Assembly (NCBI RefSeq): GCF_040049295.1
Contig: NZ_JBDZDQ010000001.1
Span: 1,550,001-1,614,000, forward strand
From: Sphingomonas sp. KR3-1
GTDB lineage: Bacteria > Pseudomonadota > Alphaproteobacteria > Sphingomonadales > Sphingomonadaceae
Length of the DNA stretch: 64,000 bases
Direction: 5' to 3'
Part shown: positions 46,438-53,992 of the stretch, in pieces
Numbering within the stretch: position 1 is the first letter of the stretch
Layout: the number at the start of each line of letters is the position of its first letter
Made by a program: the position numbers and the translations under genes
The notes under the pieces: model-generated
The model's database searches: none
What the model was told of the DNA's origin: nothing
What the model saw: only the letters and a program-made list of their open reading frames with translations

Positions 46438-47109
46438 ATGGACAATCGCTTCAATACGATCGCGGGCTGGGCACTTGCGGGCGGGATTGCCGCGCTCGGG
46501 CTTTCGATTGCGAGCGGAATGTATTTTCACGCCGAGCGCCCCGAGCACATGGGCTATGTGATCGAGGGCGTCGAGGAAGCCGGCGACGCCGGCGCCGCCG
46601 TGGTCGAGCCGCTGCCGACCCGCCTCGCCAAGGCCGACCTCGCCAAGGGCGAAGCCTCTTTCAAGAAGTGCATGGCCTGCCACACGATCGCCTCGGGCGG
46701 CCCCAACGGCATCGGCCCGAACCTGTTCGCCACGCTCGGCGAAGGCGTTGCCGAGGGCAAGGGCGGCTTCGCCTTCTCCGATGCGCTCAAGGCCATTGGC
46801 GGCAAGTGGGACTTCGACAAGATGGACGCGTGGCTGACCAACCCGCGCAAGTTCGCTGCCGGCACCAAGATGACCTTTGCCGGCCTGCCCGACGCGCAGG
46901 AGCGCGCCAATGTGATCGCCTATCTCAACAGCCAGGGCTCGAACCTGCCGCTGCCGGCCGCAGCAGCAGCGCCCGCCGCGCCGGCCGAGGGCAACGCCAC
47001 CGACGACCATGCCGCGGGCGGCAACCTCTCGAACGAGGCCACCCCGGCCGAGGGCATGCCCTCCAAGGATCCCGCCGCCAAGGTGCAGGCTGAGAAGAAG
47101 GGCGTCTAG
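46438..47109 (+). CDS. Membrane-anchored c-type cytochrome
   Basis: A 223-residue cytochrome c of class I (c550/CycM-like). Uncleaved N-terminal anchor about 9-28, a short linker, heme motif C-M-A-C-H at 78-82, G-P-N-L-F, and methionine ligand region T-K-M-T-F-A-G-L. A C-terminal Ala/Pro/Asn/Glu-rich extension of about 60 residues is unusual and may be a periplasmic linker. CycM-type cytochromes pass electrons from bc1 to aa3 oxidase. Divergent from pheA; terminator follows. Confidence 0.93.
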   Translation: MDNRFNTIAGWALAGGIAALGLSIASGMYFHAERPEHMGYVIEGVEEAGDAGAAVVEPLPTRLAKADLAKGEASFKKCMACHTIASGGPNGIGPNLFATLGEGVAEGKGGFAFSDALKAIGGKWDFDKMDAWLTNPRKFAAGTKMTFAGLPDAQERANVIAYLNSQGSNLPLPAAAAAPAAPAEGNATDDHAAGGNLSNEATPAEGMPSKDPAAKVQAEKKGV

Positions 47110-47137
47110 GACGCTGGTCCAGCTATGGAAAAATGAG

Positions 47138-47163
47138 AGCGCCGTGGTTAATTCCACGGCGCT
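47138..47163 (+). terminator. Intrinsic terminator after the cytochrome gene
   Basis: A perfect 10-bp stem AGCGCCGTGG / CCACGGCGCT with a 6-nt loop, then TTCGTTTT. 28 nt after the stop codon. Confidence 0.88.
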
Positions 47164-47193
47164 TTCGTTTTGGCCGCCTGCGAGAGGACGCCG

Positions 47194-48129
47194 CTGACCA
47201 CCCTGCCCGCCCCGCATGCCCGCCACCGCTCGGCCCGGCTCGTCGCCCGCCAGGTCTCGGAACTGTTGCTCGGGCGCAGCCGGCGCGGCCTCGCGCTGGT
47301 GCCGCAGGAGCGGCTGACCGGGCTGGTGTTCGAAGTCGTGCTGGGCGGCAGCATCGCGCACCACCCCTATCGCGACATCGGTTCGGGACGCTGGATCGGC
47401 GTTGAGGATGCCAGCACGCTCGGCCGGCCGGTGAGCGCCACGGCGATCGCGCTCTCGATGCAGCTGCCGCACACCACCGTGCGGCGGCGGGCGGCGGAGC
47501 TGGTCGAGAGCGGGCTGCTGGTCCGCGGCAATGGCGGCTTCAGCGTCGCGCCGGCTTTCTTCGCCAGGGGCGTGCTCGCGCGCATGGCGGCGGAGGATGC
47601 CGCCGACCTCGCGCGGGCGCTGCACGGGCTCGCTGCGGCGGACTACACGCTGGCCGCCACCGCGCTCGACTCCGGCGTCACGGCGCTGCCGCCCGGCGTC
47701 GTCGAACGGCTGCTGCTCGCCTTCAGCCTCCGCGCGCTGGAGACGCTTACCGACCTTTATGGCGACGTGACCGCCGGCACCATCGTCGCGGCGATCACTG
47801 CCTCCAATGTCCGCGGCGTCACCGAAAACCCCGAGCTTGCGGCGCGCTATGCCGAGGAGGACATGCCGCCGCCCGACGCGCTGCGCGAGCCCATCTCGCT
47901 GCGCGCGCTTTCCCGGGCGATCGACCTGCCCTTCGAGACGGTGCGGCGGCGGGTCAAGACGCTGATGGAGCAAGGTACCGTCATCTCGAAGGGCGACGGC
48001 GTGATCGTGCCCGTCCAGCTGCTGTTCGGCGAACGCCATCTCGAGAACAACCGGCGCATCGCCATGCACTTCGAGCAGCTGCTGCAGACGCTGATGGCGC
48101 TGACCCAGATCGGCAGCTCCGCCGATTGA
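47194..48129 (+). CDS. Putative regulator with two winged-helix repeats (probable CTG start)
   Basis: A protein of about 311 residues that I do not recognise by name. It has two similar helix-turn-helix units: I-A-L-S-M-Q-L-P-H-T-T-V-R-R-R-A-A-E-L-V-E-S-G-L-L with a G-N-G-G-F-S wing, and R-A-I-D-L-P-F-E-T-V-R-R-R-V-K-T-L-M-E-Q-G-T-V with a K-G-D-G-V-I wing. The helical region between them may be a dimer or ligand domain. Start: CTG at 47194 has GAGAGG six bases upstream; an alternative TTG at 47170 has none and lies at the terminator edge. Confidence 0.72.
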   Translation: MTTLPAPHARHRSARLVARQVSELLLGRSRRGLALVPQERLTGLVFEVVLGGSIAHHPYRDIGSGRWIGVEDASTLGRPVSATAIALSMQLPHTTVRRRAAELVESGLLVRGNGGFSVAPAFFARGVLARMAAEDAADLARALHGLAAADYTLAATALDSGVTALPPGVVERLLLAFSLRALETLTDLYGDVTAGTIVAAITASNVRGVTENPELAARYAEEDMPPPDALREPISLRALSRAIDLPFETVRRRVKTLMEQGTVISKGDGVIVPVQLLFGERHLENNRRIAMHFEQLLQTLMALTQIGSSAD

Positions 48130-48243
48130 TCCGATCATTTCCCTTCTGTTACGAATCCCGCGGGGAAGTGGGCCGGGCCGGCCCGGGGAGTTTGCGTGGG
48201 GATGCACGGTTTCAGGTTCTGCCCGGGGGGGCGGAACTAGGAC

Positions 48244-49335
48244 ATGGAAGGATCGACTCCTTCCGGCCAGGGCGGATTGAACGCCGGCGAGTGGCGCGAC
48301 CTGGGCAGCGCCGCGCCCGCGGCCAAGCCGAACCCGGCCCCTCCCCGCCGCCTCTCGACCACCCGCCTCCACATCAACGCCCGCCCCGGCAGCCTGGCAC
48401 AGGAGCGCGACCGCGCCCGCGAGATCGTCGGCCTGGCCAGGGACACGGTGACCGAGACCTTTTCGGACATCCGCTTCGGCCGCAAGCTCCAGGCGGCCAA
48501 GCTCGAGCCCATCGTGGCCGCGATCGCCGCATCAGTGAACCGCAGCCCGACCGCGCTGCCCAGCGTCACGCGGATCAAGCTGCACCACGAATATACCTAT
48601 CTCCACTCGGTCGCGGTGTGCGGACTGATGATCGCGCTCGGCAACGAGCTGCGGCTCAGCCACGAGCTCACCCAGGAGATCGGCCTTGCCGGGCTGCTCC
48701 ACGACATCGGCAAGGCCCGCATCGATGCCGACCTGCTCGACAAGAACGGCCCGCTCGACCTCGAGGAATATGCGCTGGTCCAGGCGCACACGCTGCGCGG
48801 TTATGAACTGCTGCGCGATTCGGGCATCGAATCCGAGATCGCGCTCGACGTGTGCCTCCACCATCACGAGCGGATCGACGGCGGGGGCTACCCCTCCGGC
48901 ATCTCGCAGGAGACGCTGAGCATCCATGCCCGGATGGGCGCGGTGTGCGACGTCTATGATGCAGTCACCTCCAATCGCCCCTACAAGCCGAGCTGGTCGC
49001 CGGGAGCGGCGCTCGACTGGATGATGAGCACCAGCGGCCATTTCGACCCCCGGGTCCTGCGCACCTTCCGCACCCTGCTCGGCGTCTTCCCGGTCGGCTC
49101 GCTGGTGCTGCTCGAGAGCCAGCGGCTGGCAGTGGTGCTCGACGAGCCGGCCGAGTCGCCGACCAGCCCCGACGTCTGCGTCTTCCTCGACGCCGCGACC
49201 CGGCAGCAGTTGGCGCCGATGCGGGCCAGCACCCGGTCCGATGCGATCCTCGGCCTCGAAGTGGCGGCCAATTGGGGGCTCGCCGATTTCGAGCCGATCC
49301 GCGAACGCCTGCTGCTCGAATTCGCCGGCGCCTGA
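48244..49335 (+). CDS. HD-GYP domain phosphodiesterase
   Basis: A 363-residue cytoplasmic protein with an HD-GYP domain, usually a cyclic di-GMP phosphodiesterase. Visible: H-S-V-A-V-C-G-L, G-L-L-H-D-I-G-K-A-R-I (HD and DIGK), H-H-E-R-I-D-G-G-G-Y-P-S-G (HHExxDGxGYP variant) and V-C-D-V-Y-D-A-V-T-S-N-R-P-Y. The N-terminal 90 residues include a PilZ-free, DUF3391-like region; the C-terminus is a small beta domain. About 114 bp separate it from the upstream regulator, in which I see only a GC-rich palindrome. Confidence 0.92.
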   Translation: MEGSTPSGQGGLNAGEWRDLGSAAPAAKPNPAPPRRLSTTRLHINARPGSLAQERDRAREIVGLARDTVTETFSDIRFGRKLQAAKLEPIVAAIAASVNRSPTALPSVTRIKLHHEYTYLHSVAVCGLMIALGNELRLSHELTQEIGLAGLLHDIGKARIDADLLDKNGPLDLEEYALVQAHTLRGYELLRDSGIESEIALDVCLHHHERIDGGGYPSGISQETLSIHARMGAVCDVYDAVTSNRPYKPSWSPGAALDWMMSTSGHFDPRVLRTFRTLLGVFPVGSLVLLESQRLAVVLDEPAESPTSPDVCVFLDAATRQQLAPMRASTRSDAILGLEVAANWGLADFEPIRERLLLEFAGA

Positions 49336-49352
49336 CGCTAGAGCGGGGCATC

Positions 49353-49748
49353 ATGGCCTCCCCGCTCAGCCCCGAACTCGCCATCCGCATGCGCCGCGCC
49401 GCGTTCAACCGCGCACTCGCCGATGCCGACCTTGCCGCCATCGGACCGATCCTCGCCGCCGACACGGTGCTTGTCGCCGGCACCGACAGCGCGCTGATCA
49501 CCGGCCGCAAGGCGCAGCTGCTCGCCTGGAAGCGCGAGTTCGCTGCCGTCGAGCGATCGATCTACACCCGCACGCCGGAGACGATCACGCTCTCGCCGAT
49601 CGCCCCCATCGCCTTCGAGCAGGGCAATTGGCAGGGAGTGTCGGCCAGCGACGGGGCGGTGCAGGCATCGGGGGCCTACACCGCCAAATGGCGCCAGCTC
49701 GGCAGCGACTGGGTGATCGAGGCCGAGCTTTACCTGACGCTTGCCTAG
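49353..49748 (+). CDS. NTF2-like (DUF4440/SnoaL) protein
   Basis: A 131-residue cone-shaped NTF2-fold protein: N-terminal helices (RMRRAAFNRALADADLAAIGPILAADTVLV), then a G-R-K-A-Q-L-L-A-W helix and beta strands with G-A-Y-T-A-K-W-R-Q-L-G-S-D-W-V-I-E-A-E-L, the usual W-x-I ending of DUF4440. Ligand or reaction unknown. Its stop codon and that of the convergent SRPBCC gene share CTAG. Confidence 0.82.
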   Translation: MASPLSPELAIRMRRAAFNRALADADLAAIGPILAADTVLVAGTDSALITGRKAQLLAWKREFAAVERSIYTRTPETITLSPIAPIAFEQGNWQGVSASDGAVQASGAYTAKWRQLGSDWVIEAELYLTLA

Positions 49749-50281
49749 AGGCCGACCGCCGCAGCGGCGCGCTTCTCCGCCGCGGCGTGGAGCTCCCAGA
49801 AATTGGCGACCGGCTCGCCAGCCAGGCGCCGCTGCAGTACTTCGAGATGCGCCGCCCAGCCGCCGCCGAAATTGCGGGCGTCCTCGGCACCGCGCAGGCG
49901 GTTGTGGGTCAGCACCAGGCGGGTGCGCTCGGGCGCGAAGGCGAACAATTCGATCGTCACTTCGCCGGCATCGGCATTGTCCCAGGTAAAGGCGAGGAAG
50001 TGCGGCGGCTCGAACCGCGTGATCGTCTCCGACCAGGCCTTGCCGACATTCTTGGCATAGCGCTCCGGATTGGGGACATCGCCGTCCGACAGGCGGGCAT
50101 GATCGAAGGTGAAGCCCAGCTTGCCGCCGACATGCGGCTCGGTCGGGCCGCCCATCAGCCAGCGGGCGCGCAGCTCGGGATCGATCAGATATTGCCAGAC
50201 GGTCTCGATCGGCGCGGCGAGGTCGCGCTCGAAGCGCAGCATCTGCGGGGTGATCGTGTCGGCAACCAGGGTATCAGCCAT
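49745..50281 (-). CDS. SRPBCC/AHSA1-like protein
   Basis: A 178-residue START-like (SRPBCC) fold protein of the AHSA1 type: R-F-E-R-D-L-A-A-P-I-E-T-V-W-Q-Y-L-I-D-P-E-L-R-A-R-W, T-R-F-E-P-P-H-F-L-A-F-T-W and L-T-H-N-R-L. These bind hydrophobic ligands; they frequently lie in operons with ArsR regulators, as here. Its start overlaps the end of its paralog by 8 nt. Last gene of the ArsR operon. Confidence 0.88.
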   Translation of the reverse strand: MADTLVADTITPQMLRFERDLAAPIETVWQYLIDPELRARWLMGGPTEPHVGGKLGFTFDHARLSDGDVPNPERYAKNVGKAWSETITRFEPPHFLAFTWDNADAGEVTIELFAFAPERTRLVLTHNRLRGAEDARNFGGGWAAHLEVLQRRLAGEPVANFWELHAAAEKRAAAAVGL

Positions 50282-50720
50282 TCTGCTTCTCCGTGATGCG
50301 GCCCAGGCTTTCGAGGATCATCGTCCAGCCCTTGCGGGTCTGGTCCTCATACGCGGCCCAGGCGGGGTCCATTTCATGCGTGAGGGTGAGCGTGCAGCCC
50401 TGGTGGCTGGGCACGATGGCGATCGAGACGCGAGTCCATTGGCCCTCTTCGGCGGGATCCGCCGCGAACAGGAAGACCAGCCGGTGCGGACGCTCGATCG
50501 CTTCGAACTGGATGCGGTGGCGGGCATCGCCCGACGCGCGCCGCTCGACGATCAGGCCGCGCCCGCCGACGCGCGGATCGATCTCGCAGGCCAGCATCTC
50601 GCCGTCCGGGGTGGCGAAGAGGAAGCGGGCGGCGTCCCGGGGATCGAGCCAGGCATCGAACACCCGCTCGGCGCTCGCGGCGAATTCGCGGGTGACGGTG
50701 AGGACGACCGGCGCGCTCAT
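50274..50720 (-). CDS. SRPBCC/AHSA1-like protein
   Basis: A 148-residue second SRPBCC protein: R-E-F-A-A-S-A-E-R-V-F-D-A-W-L-D-P, F-E-A-I-E-R-P-H-R-L-V-F-L-F and the helical K-G-W-T-M-I-L-E-S-L end typical of AHSA1 domains. Diverged from its neighbour, so an old duplication. ATG overlaps the VOC gene stop (ATGA). Confidence 0.9.
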   Translation of the reverse strand: MSAPVVLTVTREFAASAERVFDAWLDPRDAARFLFATPDGEMLACEIDPRVGGRGLIVERRASGDARHRIQFEAIERPHRLVFLFAADPAEEGQWTRVSIAIVPSHQGCTLTLTHEMDPAWAAYEDQTRKGWTMILESLGRITEKQNG

Positions 50721-51112
50721 GCCAGGTTGACCTGCCAGGAGATGCCGAACCGGTCCGACAGCCAGCCGAAACGGCTGCTCCAGCCATAATTGTCGGGCGG
50801 CATCAGCACGCTGCCGCCGGCGGACAGCGCATCGAACAGCCGGTCGAATTCCGCCCGGTCCCCGACATCGAGGAAGAAGGACCAGGACGGCGTGAAATCG
50901 AAGCCGTGGGTGAGGAAGCTGTCATGCACCATCACCTTCTGGCCGGCGATCACCGCATGGGCGCGCAGGATGCTGCCCTCGGGCCCCGGCCCCGCGGCGC
51001 CGAAGCGCTCGACGCTGTCGATGCGGCTGCCGGGCACCGTCTCGACATAGAAATCGAGCGCGGCCTGGGCCTTGCCGTGCTGGAACATCAGGAAGGGGGT
51101 GGCGGAGATCAT
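50717..51112 (-). CDS. VOC-family protein (PhnB-like)
   Basis: A 131-residue vicinal-oxygen-chelate fold protein of the PhnB/3-demethylubiquinone-methyltransferase-like group: P-F-L-M-F-Q-H-G-K-A-Q-A-A-L-D-F-Y, A-H-A-V-I-A-G-Q-K-V-M-V-H-D-S, and late G-W-L-S-D-R-F-G-I-S-W-Q-V. No enzyme activity can be assigned. ATG at 51112 overlaps the arsR stop. Part of the ArsR operon. Confidence 0.9.
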   Translation of the reverse strand: MISATPFLMFQHGKAQAALDFYVETVPGSRIDSVERFGAAGPGPEGSILRAHAVIAGQKVMVHDSFLTHGFDFTPSWSFFLDVGDRAEFDRLFDALSAGGSVLMPPDNYGWSSRFGWLSDRFGISWQVNLA

Positions 51113-51444
51113 GACCGGGTCGCCTGCTTGTCCGCGGCGATGATCGCCTCGAGCGCGTCGAGCCGGACAGTCCAGAACTTCTCCCACTGCTTCAGCCATT
51201 GCTCGGCCTCGGCGAGCGGCGTGGGCTTCAAGGCGCACATATAGCTGCGTCCCACCTTGCGGCGGGCGACCAGGCCCGCGCCCTCGAGCACCTTCACATG
51301 CTTGGCCGCGCCGGCAAAGGTCATCGAGAAGGGTTCAGCGAGATCGCCGATGCTTCGCTCCCCCTGTGCCAGATGGGCGAGCATGCCCCGCCGCGTCGGA
51401 TCGGAGAGGGCGTGGAAGGTGGCGTCGAGTCGATATTCAACCAT
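51109..51444 (-). CDS. ArsR/SdpR-family transcriptional regulator
   Basis: A 111-residue winged helix-turn-helix repressor: L-D-A-T-F-H-A-L-S-D-P-T-R-R-G-M-L-A-H-L, then S-I-G-D-L-A-E-P-F-S-M-T-F-A-G-A-A-K-H-V-K-V-L-E-G-A-G-L-V and wing R-R-K-V-G-R-S-Y. No metal-binding cysteine pair, so an SdpR-like rather than arsenic-sensing member. Start ATG at 51444 sits in the centre of a palindrome that also covers the -10 box. It should repress its own four-gene operon with VOC and SRPBCC proteins. Confidence 0.92.
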   Translation of the reverse strand: MVEYRLDATFHALSDPTRRGMLAHLAQGERSIGDLAEPFSMTFAGAAKHVKVLEGAGLVARRKVGRSYMCALKPTPLAEAEQWLKQWEKFWTVRLDALEAIIAADKQATRS

Positions 51445-51492
51445 GTGGTTGAATATTTCACGCGGCCTTTCGATAGTCAACCGATCGGTTGA
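51433..51492 (-). promoter_or_regulatory. ArsR operon promoter with two palindromic operators
   Basis: Minus-strand TTGACT (51480-51475), 17 bp, AATATT (51457-51452). The -10 and start codon lie in a 24-bp palindrome 51433-51456 (arms ATATTCAACCA / TGGTTGAATAT); the -35 overlaps a 16-bp palindrome 51477-51492 (TCAACCGA / TCGGTTGA). Both share TCAACC/GGTTGA half-sites. Transcription should begin at or beside the ATG. Confidence 0.75.
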
Positions 51493-51640
51493 ATAATTTT
51501 CGGGAGATTTCTGGGATTCCTCTCCCGGAAATGTTGAATCCCTTGACACGCTACGCGAGCGTGCGAACCACGCATCGCGCGCCGCTTCTGCGGCGGCACG
51601 GGCTTCGGGGCGGACGGGCGGGCGATCGGTCATCCACCGA

Positions 51641-51666
51641 CACCAGCATGCGAAATCCTACATTGC
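51641..51666 (-). repeat. Short intergenic motif shared with 21023-21045
   Basis: On the minus strand GCAATGTAGGATTTCG (51666-51651) followed by CATGCTGGTG, starting 16 nt after the rarD stop, in its transcription direction. In the rest of this 237-bp gap (51445-51681) I see the arsR promoter region and a small hairpin (CACGCT-ACGCG-AGCGTG, about 51547-51563). Confidence 0.5.
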
Positions 51667-51681
51667 CAGCAGAAATCGAAC

Positions 51682-52590
51682 CTATCTGGTTTTCGGAAGC
51701 GGCGCCCGGGTGGCGCGCAGACTGTCCCAGGCATAGAGCGCGCAGCCGGCCCAGATCAGCGGGAAGGTGACCAGATGGATCGGGCGCAGCGGCTCGCCCA
51801 GCGCCAGCGCGACGAAGAACTGGATCGTCGGCGAGAGATATTGGAGCAGCCCCATCAGCGACAACGGCAGCAGCCGGGCGGCGGCGGCGAACATCAGCAG
51901 CGGGGTGGCGGTGATCACGCCGGCAGCCAGCAGCAGCGCGTTCTGCCCGGCGGAGACGCCGAAGCCGCTGGTCCCCTGCGCACCGGTGTAGAGCAGCCAG
52001 CCGGCCGCGAGCGGCACGAGCAGGAGCGTCTCCACCGTGAGCCCGCCGAGCGAATCGATCGCCACGATCTTGCGGACGAAGCCGTACAGCCCGAAGCTGA
52101 ACGCCAGGGTGAGCGAGATCAGGATCGCGCCGCCGCCGCTGACCGCCATCACCAGCACGCCGGCCGCGGCGACGGCGATCGCCACGCCCTGCCAGCGCCG
52201 CAGCCGCTCGCCAAGGACGAGCACGCCGAGCGCGACGTTGACCAGCGGATTGATGAAATAGCCCAGGCTCGCCTCGAGCACATGGCCGGTCTCGACCGAC
52301 CAGATATAGACGAACCAGTTGACCGCGATCAGCGCGGCGCTGGCGCAGAGCAGCAGCAAGGTGCGTCCGCGCGCCGCCTGCCGGATGCCCCGCGCCCGGC
52401 CGAGGGCCACGACCACCACGCCGAGGAACAGCACCGACCAGACGATGCGGTGCGACAGGATCTGCAGCGCCGGCACGTTCGCGAGGATGTGGAAATAGAC
52501 CGGCAGCACGCCCCAGATGCCATAGGCGCCGATGGCGAGCGCGAGGCCCCTTTGCCCGGAGGCCTGGCCGGATGCGGTGGTGCTGGTCAT
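51682..52590 (-). CDS. rarD: EamA-family transporter RarD
   Basis: A 302-residue inner-membrane protein of the drug/metabolite transporter superfamily with about ten hydrophobic helices. The N-terminal G-A-Y-G-I-W-G-V-L-P-V-Y-F-H, A-L-Q-I-L-S-H-R-I-V-W-S-V and N-W-F-V-Y-I-W-S-V segments, and G-L-L-Q-Y-L-S-P-T-I-Q-F near the end, match RarD (linked to chloramphenicol sensitivity). Substrate not known. ATG at 52590. Confidence 0.92.
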   Translation of the reverse strand: MTSTTASGQASGQRGLALAIGAYGIWGVLPVYFHILANVPALQILSHRIVWSVLFLGVVVVALGRARGIRQAARGRTLLLLCASAALIAVNWFVYIWSVETGHVLEASLGYFINPLVNVALGVLVLGERLRRWQGVAIAVAAAGVLVMAVSGGGAILISLTLAFSFGLYGFVRKIVAIDSLGGLTVETLLLVPLAAGWLLYTGAQGTSGFGVSAGQNALLLAAGVITATPLLMFAAAARLLPLSLMGLLQYLSPTIQFFVALALGEPLRPIHLVTFPLIWAGCALYAWDSLRATRAPLPKTR

Positions 52591-52705
52591 GCCGCACTCC
52601 TTGGCCGGCACCGGCGGCACGCGCAAGCAAGCCCGGCTTGCGGCCCGCAAAGCAATTGCACCGAAATGCGACCTCGCTAGGCTGGCCGCGACAAGAGGGG
52701 GAATC

Positions 52706-53644
52706 ATGTCCGAGAATTGGGAAGAAGGGCGGCCGTACGGCCATCCGCTGATCGCGACTCTGGCCGGGGGCGCGCTCCTGCTGCTCGCGGCGTTGCTCGG
52801 CCCGCGCTTCACCGCGCCGCTGCCGCTGCCGGCGCTGCTGATCGGCGGCGCGGCCGGCGGGCTGGTGCTGTGGGTGATCGGCCTGATCGTGACGACGCGC
52901 CATGCCGGGCTGCTGTGGAAGCTGGGCTCGCTGGTGCTGCTGATCGGCGCGGGCCTGGGCGCGGCGCTGATCGCGCATGGCCAGTTCCAGACCAAATCGC
53001 GCGCCGATGCGAGCAGCTTTGCCGAGATCGAGCTGGCGCCGGACGGTTCGGTGAAGCTGCCCGCCGGCATCGCCGATCGCGGGCCGGTATCGGCGCTCTA
53101 TGCCGACGCGGTGCAGGCCGATGCGGCAGAGAGCCGGGCCTTCACCGATGCGCTGGCGAAGTTCGGCGCCGCCTGGCTGAGCAGCCCCTATCTGCTGCAG
53201 CAGAACCCGCACCCGATCGAGAATTGCGCCGCGCTCGACGAGGTGCGCGCGCTTGCCGTGGCGCAGAGCGCCAAGCGGCTCGCCCGCCGCGCCGCGATGG
53301 CGCAGGCGATCGGCAGCGCGAGCCTGCCCCGCACGGCCAAGCAGGGCATCCTCCAGATCGTCGGCGACGCCAAGGCCGATCCGCTGCTCGCCAGCCAGCA
53401 GGGCATGCTCGACCTGACGAGCGGGCTGTGCACGCTGCTCGCGCGCAAGACCTGGACCAACGACAACGCCTATTTCGGCTTCCGCAGCGGGGCGGACATG
53501 GCGGCGTTCCGGGCGATCCAGGCGAAGCGCGGGGCGCAGGCAAAGGATGCCGACGCGCTGGACCAGGCGACGCGGGCGCGCATCCTGGCCGGCCGCGAGC
53601 AGGTGCGCGATACGCTTAGCCGGTCGATCTACACGAAGGAATGA
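52706..53644 (+). CDS. Hypothetical membrane protein
   Basis: A 312-residue protein with three N-terminal membrane helices (LIATLAGGALLLLAALLG, ALLIGGAAGGLVLWVIGLIV, KLGSLVLLIGAGLGAALIA) and a soluble, helix-rich C-terminal domain of about 210 residues containing one paired set of cysteines (IENCAALDE…SGLCTLL). Not recognised. A GAGGGGG site precedes ATG at 52706. Single gene. Confidence 0.78.
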   Translation: MSENWEEGRPYGHPLIATLAGGALLLLAALLGPRFTAPLPLPALLIGGAAGGLVLWVIGLIVTTRHAGLLWKLGSLVLLIGAGLGAALIAHGQFQTKSRADASSFAEIELAPDGSVKLPAGIADRGPVSALYADAVQADAAESRAFTDALAKFGAAWLSSPYLLQQNPHPIENCAALDEVRALAVAQSAKRLARRAAMAQAIGSASLPRTAKQGILQIVGDAKADPLLASQQGMLDLTSGLCTLLARKTWTNDNAYFGFRSGADMAAFRAIQAKRGAQAKDADALDQATRARILAGREQVRDTLSRSIYTKE

Positions 53645-53691
53645 CGGCGTTCCCCTCCCTTCTAGGGAGGGGGGTTAGAGAGTCCCAAGTC

Positions 53692-53991
53692 TTAGGCGGC
53701 AGGCCTCACCGGGTTCGCCGCCTGGTCGCCGACCACGGTGTTCCAGGGCAGCACCTCCCAGTGCGTGACCAGGCCATTGGCGACATAGGGATCGCTCGCC
53801 GCGAAGGCGCGCGCGGCGGCTTCGCTGGCGAAGAGCAGCAGCGCGCTTTCCGGCGGATCGCCGACCGCGCCGCCGAGCAGCAGCGCGCCGGTCTCGACAC
53901 TCGCCCAGGCCAGGCGGAGATGCGCGTCGCGGAAGGCGGCGCGGCGCGCGAGATAGTCGGGCGCGGTGGTGTAGCGCAGCAGCCAGTGCAT
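53692..53991 (-). CDS. YciI-like protein
   Basis: A 99-residue dimeric alpha/beta-barrel (YCII) protein: start M-H-W-L-L-R-Y, R-R-A-A-F-R-D-A-H-L with the conserved His, and F-A-A-S-D-P-Y-V-A-N-G-L-V-T-H-W-E-V-L-P-W, the D-P-F/Y motif of the family. Function unclear in general. Starts 1 nt after the upstream phosphatase-like gene, so the two are coupled. Confidence 0.88.
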   Translation of the reverse strand: MHWLLRYTTAPDYLARRAAFRDAHLRLAWASVETGALLLGGAVGDPPESALLLFASEAAARAFAASDPYVANGLVTHWEVLPWNTVVGDQAANPVRPAA

Positions 53992-53992
53992 C

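Noticed and set aside
48160..48195. GC-rich palindrome (CCGGGCCGGCCCGG) before the HD-GYP gene
   Set aside because: It could be a terminator or operator, but has no T tract and such palindromes arise easily in DNA of this composition.
53645..53691. Half of a REP-like sequence (CCTCCCTTCTAGGGAGG)
   Set aside because: A short stem only; it lacks the inner arms and second end of the repeats at 2185, 8358 and 61741, so I treat it as a possible hairpin between convergent genes rather than a copy.
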